A stretch of DNA of 64,000 bases from Opisthocomus hoazin (Eukaryota > Chordata > Aves > Opisthocomiformes > Opisthocomidae). Position numbers and translations under genes: made by a program. Position 1 is the first letter of the stretch; every line of letters begins with the position of its first letter. The DNA is taken from the NCBI RefSeq assembly GCF_030867145.1, contig NC_134417.1, forward strand, positions 11,199,577-11,263,576, in the 5' to 3' direction. Below are positions 63,571 through 64,000 of this stretch, piece after piece. Under the pieces are notes generated by a model, which ran no database searches, was not told the origin of the DNA, and saw nothing but the letters and a program-made list of their open reading frames with translations.

Positions 63571-64000
63571 AGAGCAAGAGGCTAAGGTATACCACCCACA
63601 GAAACAAATACGGCAGTTCCAAAACAGCCAAAAATCCCAGTAGCTATTTTACCAAGCATTTGTTATTGGAAAAATCATTTACTGCAAAGCATCCTGAAAG
63701 GTCCTTGAACAGATTTCCTAAGAAAAACGCAAGTAACTTCTTCATGAAGTCTAACATCTAATAATTTTCTCACTGAATATTGCTACTAGTTGTAAGGCAA
63801 ACAATTTTCAAAATTCTTCCAAATGCAAGATCTGCACTGCTGTCAAAATGTCAGTGTCTGTGATTCAGCACAGCTGTTAAGTGGGTCACTCATTAAGGCA
63901 TAACACTCCAAAAAAGCAACGAGTCAGGCTAAAGAAATTACAAATAATCTTCATTAATAAGCAAGTATATATTACCGGAGCAGTTAGCAAAGATTTGTAC

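Larger units (their letters stand above)
54881..64000 (-). other. DNER: DNER intron (5' end beyond window)
   Basis: At least 9.1 kb with no EGF-type exon found. The preceding module of mammalian DNER (a CRNGATC-type EGF) was looked for by cysteine pattern and not seen. It holds a 39-bp tandem duplication, poly(A) tracts and a GC-rich block near the right edge. The region from about 57.5 to 61.7 kb is unremarkable AT-rich sequence. Confidence 0.75.

Overview
The window looks like ordinary vertebrate nuclear DNA, most likely from a bird. Two observations support this. The interspersed repeats I can recognise are CR1 LINEs, two of them ending in the octamer 3' tail typical of sauropsid CR1. The two genes found, PID1 and DNER, are tandem neighbours in the same order as in mammals but sit only about 18.5 kb apart. 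The species cannot be named from sequence alone. No bacterial-style operon, CRISPR array or other unusual multi-gene system was found.

Layout from left to right, with both genes on the minus strand. Positions 1-6275 are the 5' part of PID1 intron 1. Position 6276-6305 is a 10-codon coding first exon of PID1 inside a CpG island (about 5870-6930). Positions about 7.0-24.8 kb are intergenic. This stretch holds a 5'-truncated CR1 with a largely open reverse transcriptase frame (9959-11374), an unexplained GC-rich block (13.2-13.75 kb) and a second, unassigned CpG-rich island (21.2-22.0 kb). Positions about 24.8-25.78 kb are the DNER 3' UTR, with candidate poly(A) signals.

From 25.78 kb to the right edge is the 3' half of DNER. 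Six coding exons are resolved (25777-25888, 32551-32797, 37986-38117, 39091-39204, 42454-42576, 54656-54880). They total 953 nt and every junction is phase-compatible. They encode five EGF-like repeats, the transmembrane helix and the whole cytoplasmic tail, roughly the last 317 residues. The remaining 5' exons lie beyond the window; none was recognised between 54.9 and 64 kb. The DNER introns contain an ancient CR1 relic (31.3-32.0 kb), a younger CR1 3' fragment (44.7-45.2 kb), several microsatellites, a 39-bp tandem duplication and three GC-rich blocks.

DNER is a neuronal single-pass EGF-repeat protein of the Delta/Notch superfamily. PID1 is a cytoplasmic phosphotyrosine-binding-domain adaptor. 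The two are positional neighbours and no functional link is implied. The most noteworthy sequence observations are an apparent GC-AG intron in DNER with a weak AAG acceptor, a 13-G run three bases into PID1 intron 1, and the orphan CpG island at 21 kb.
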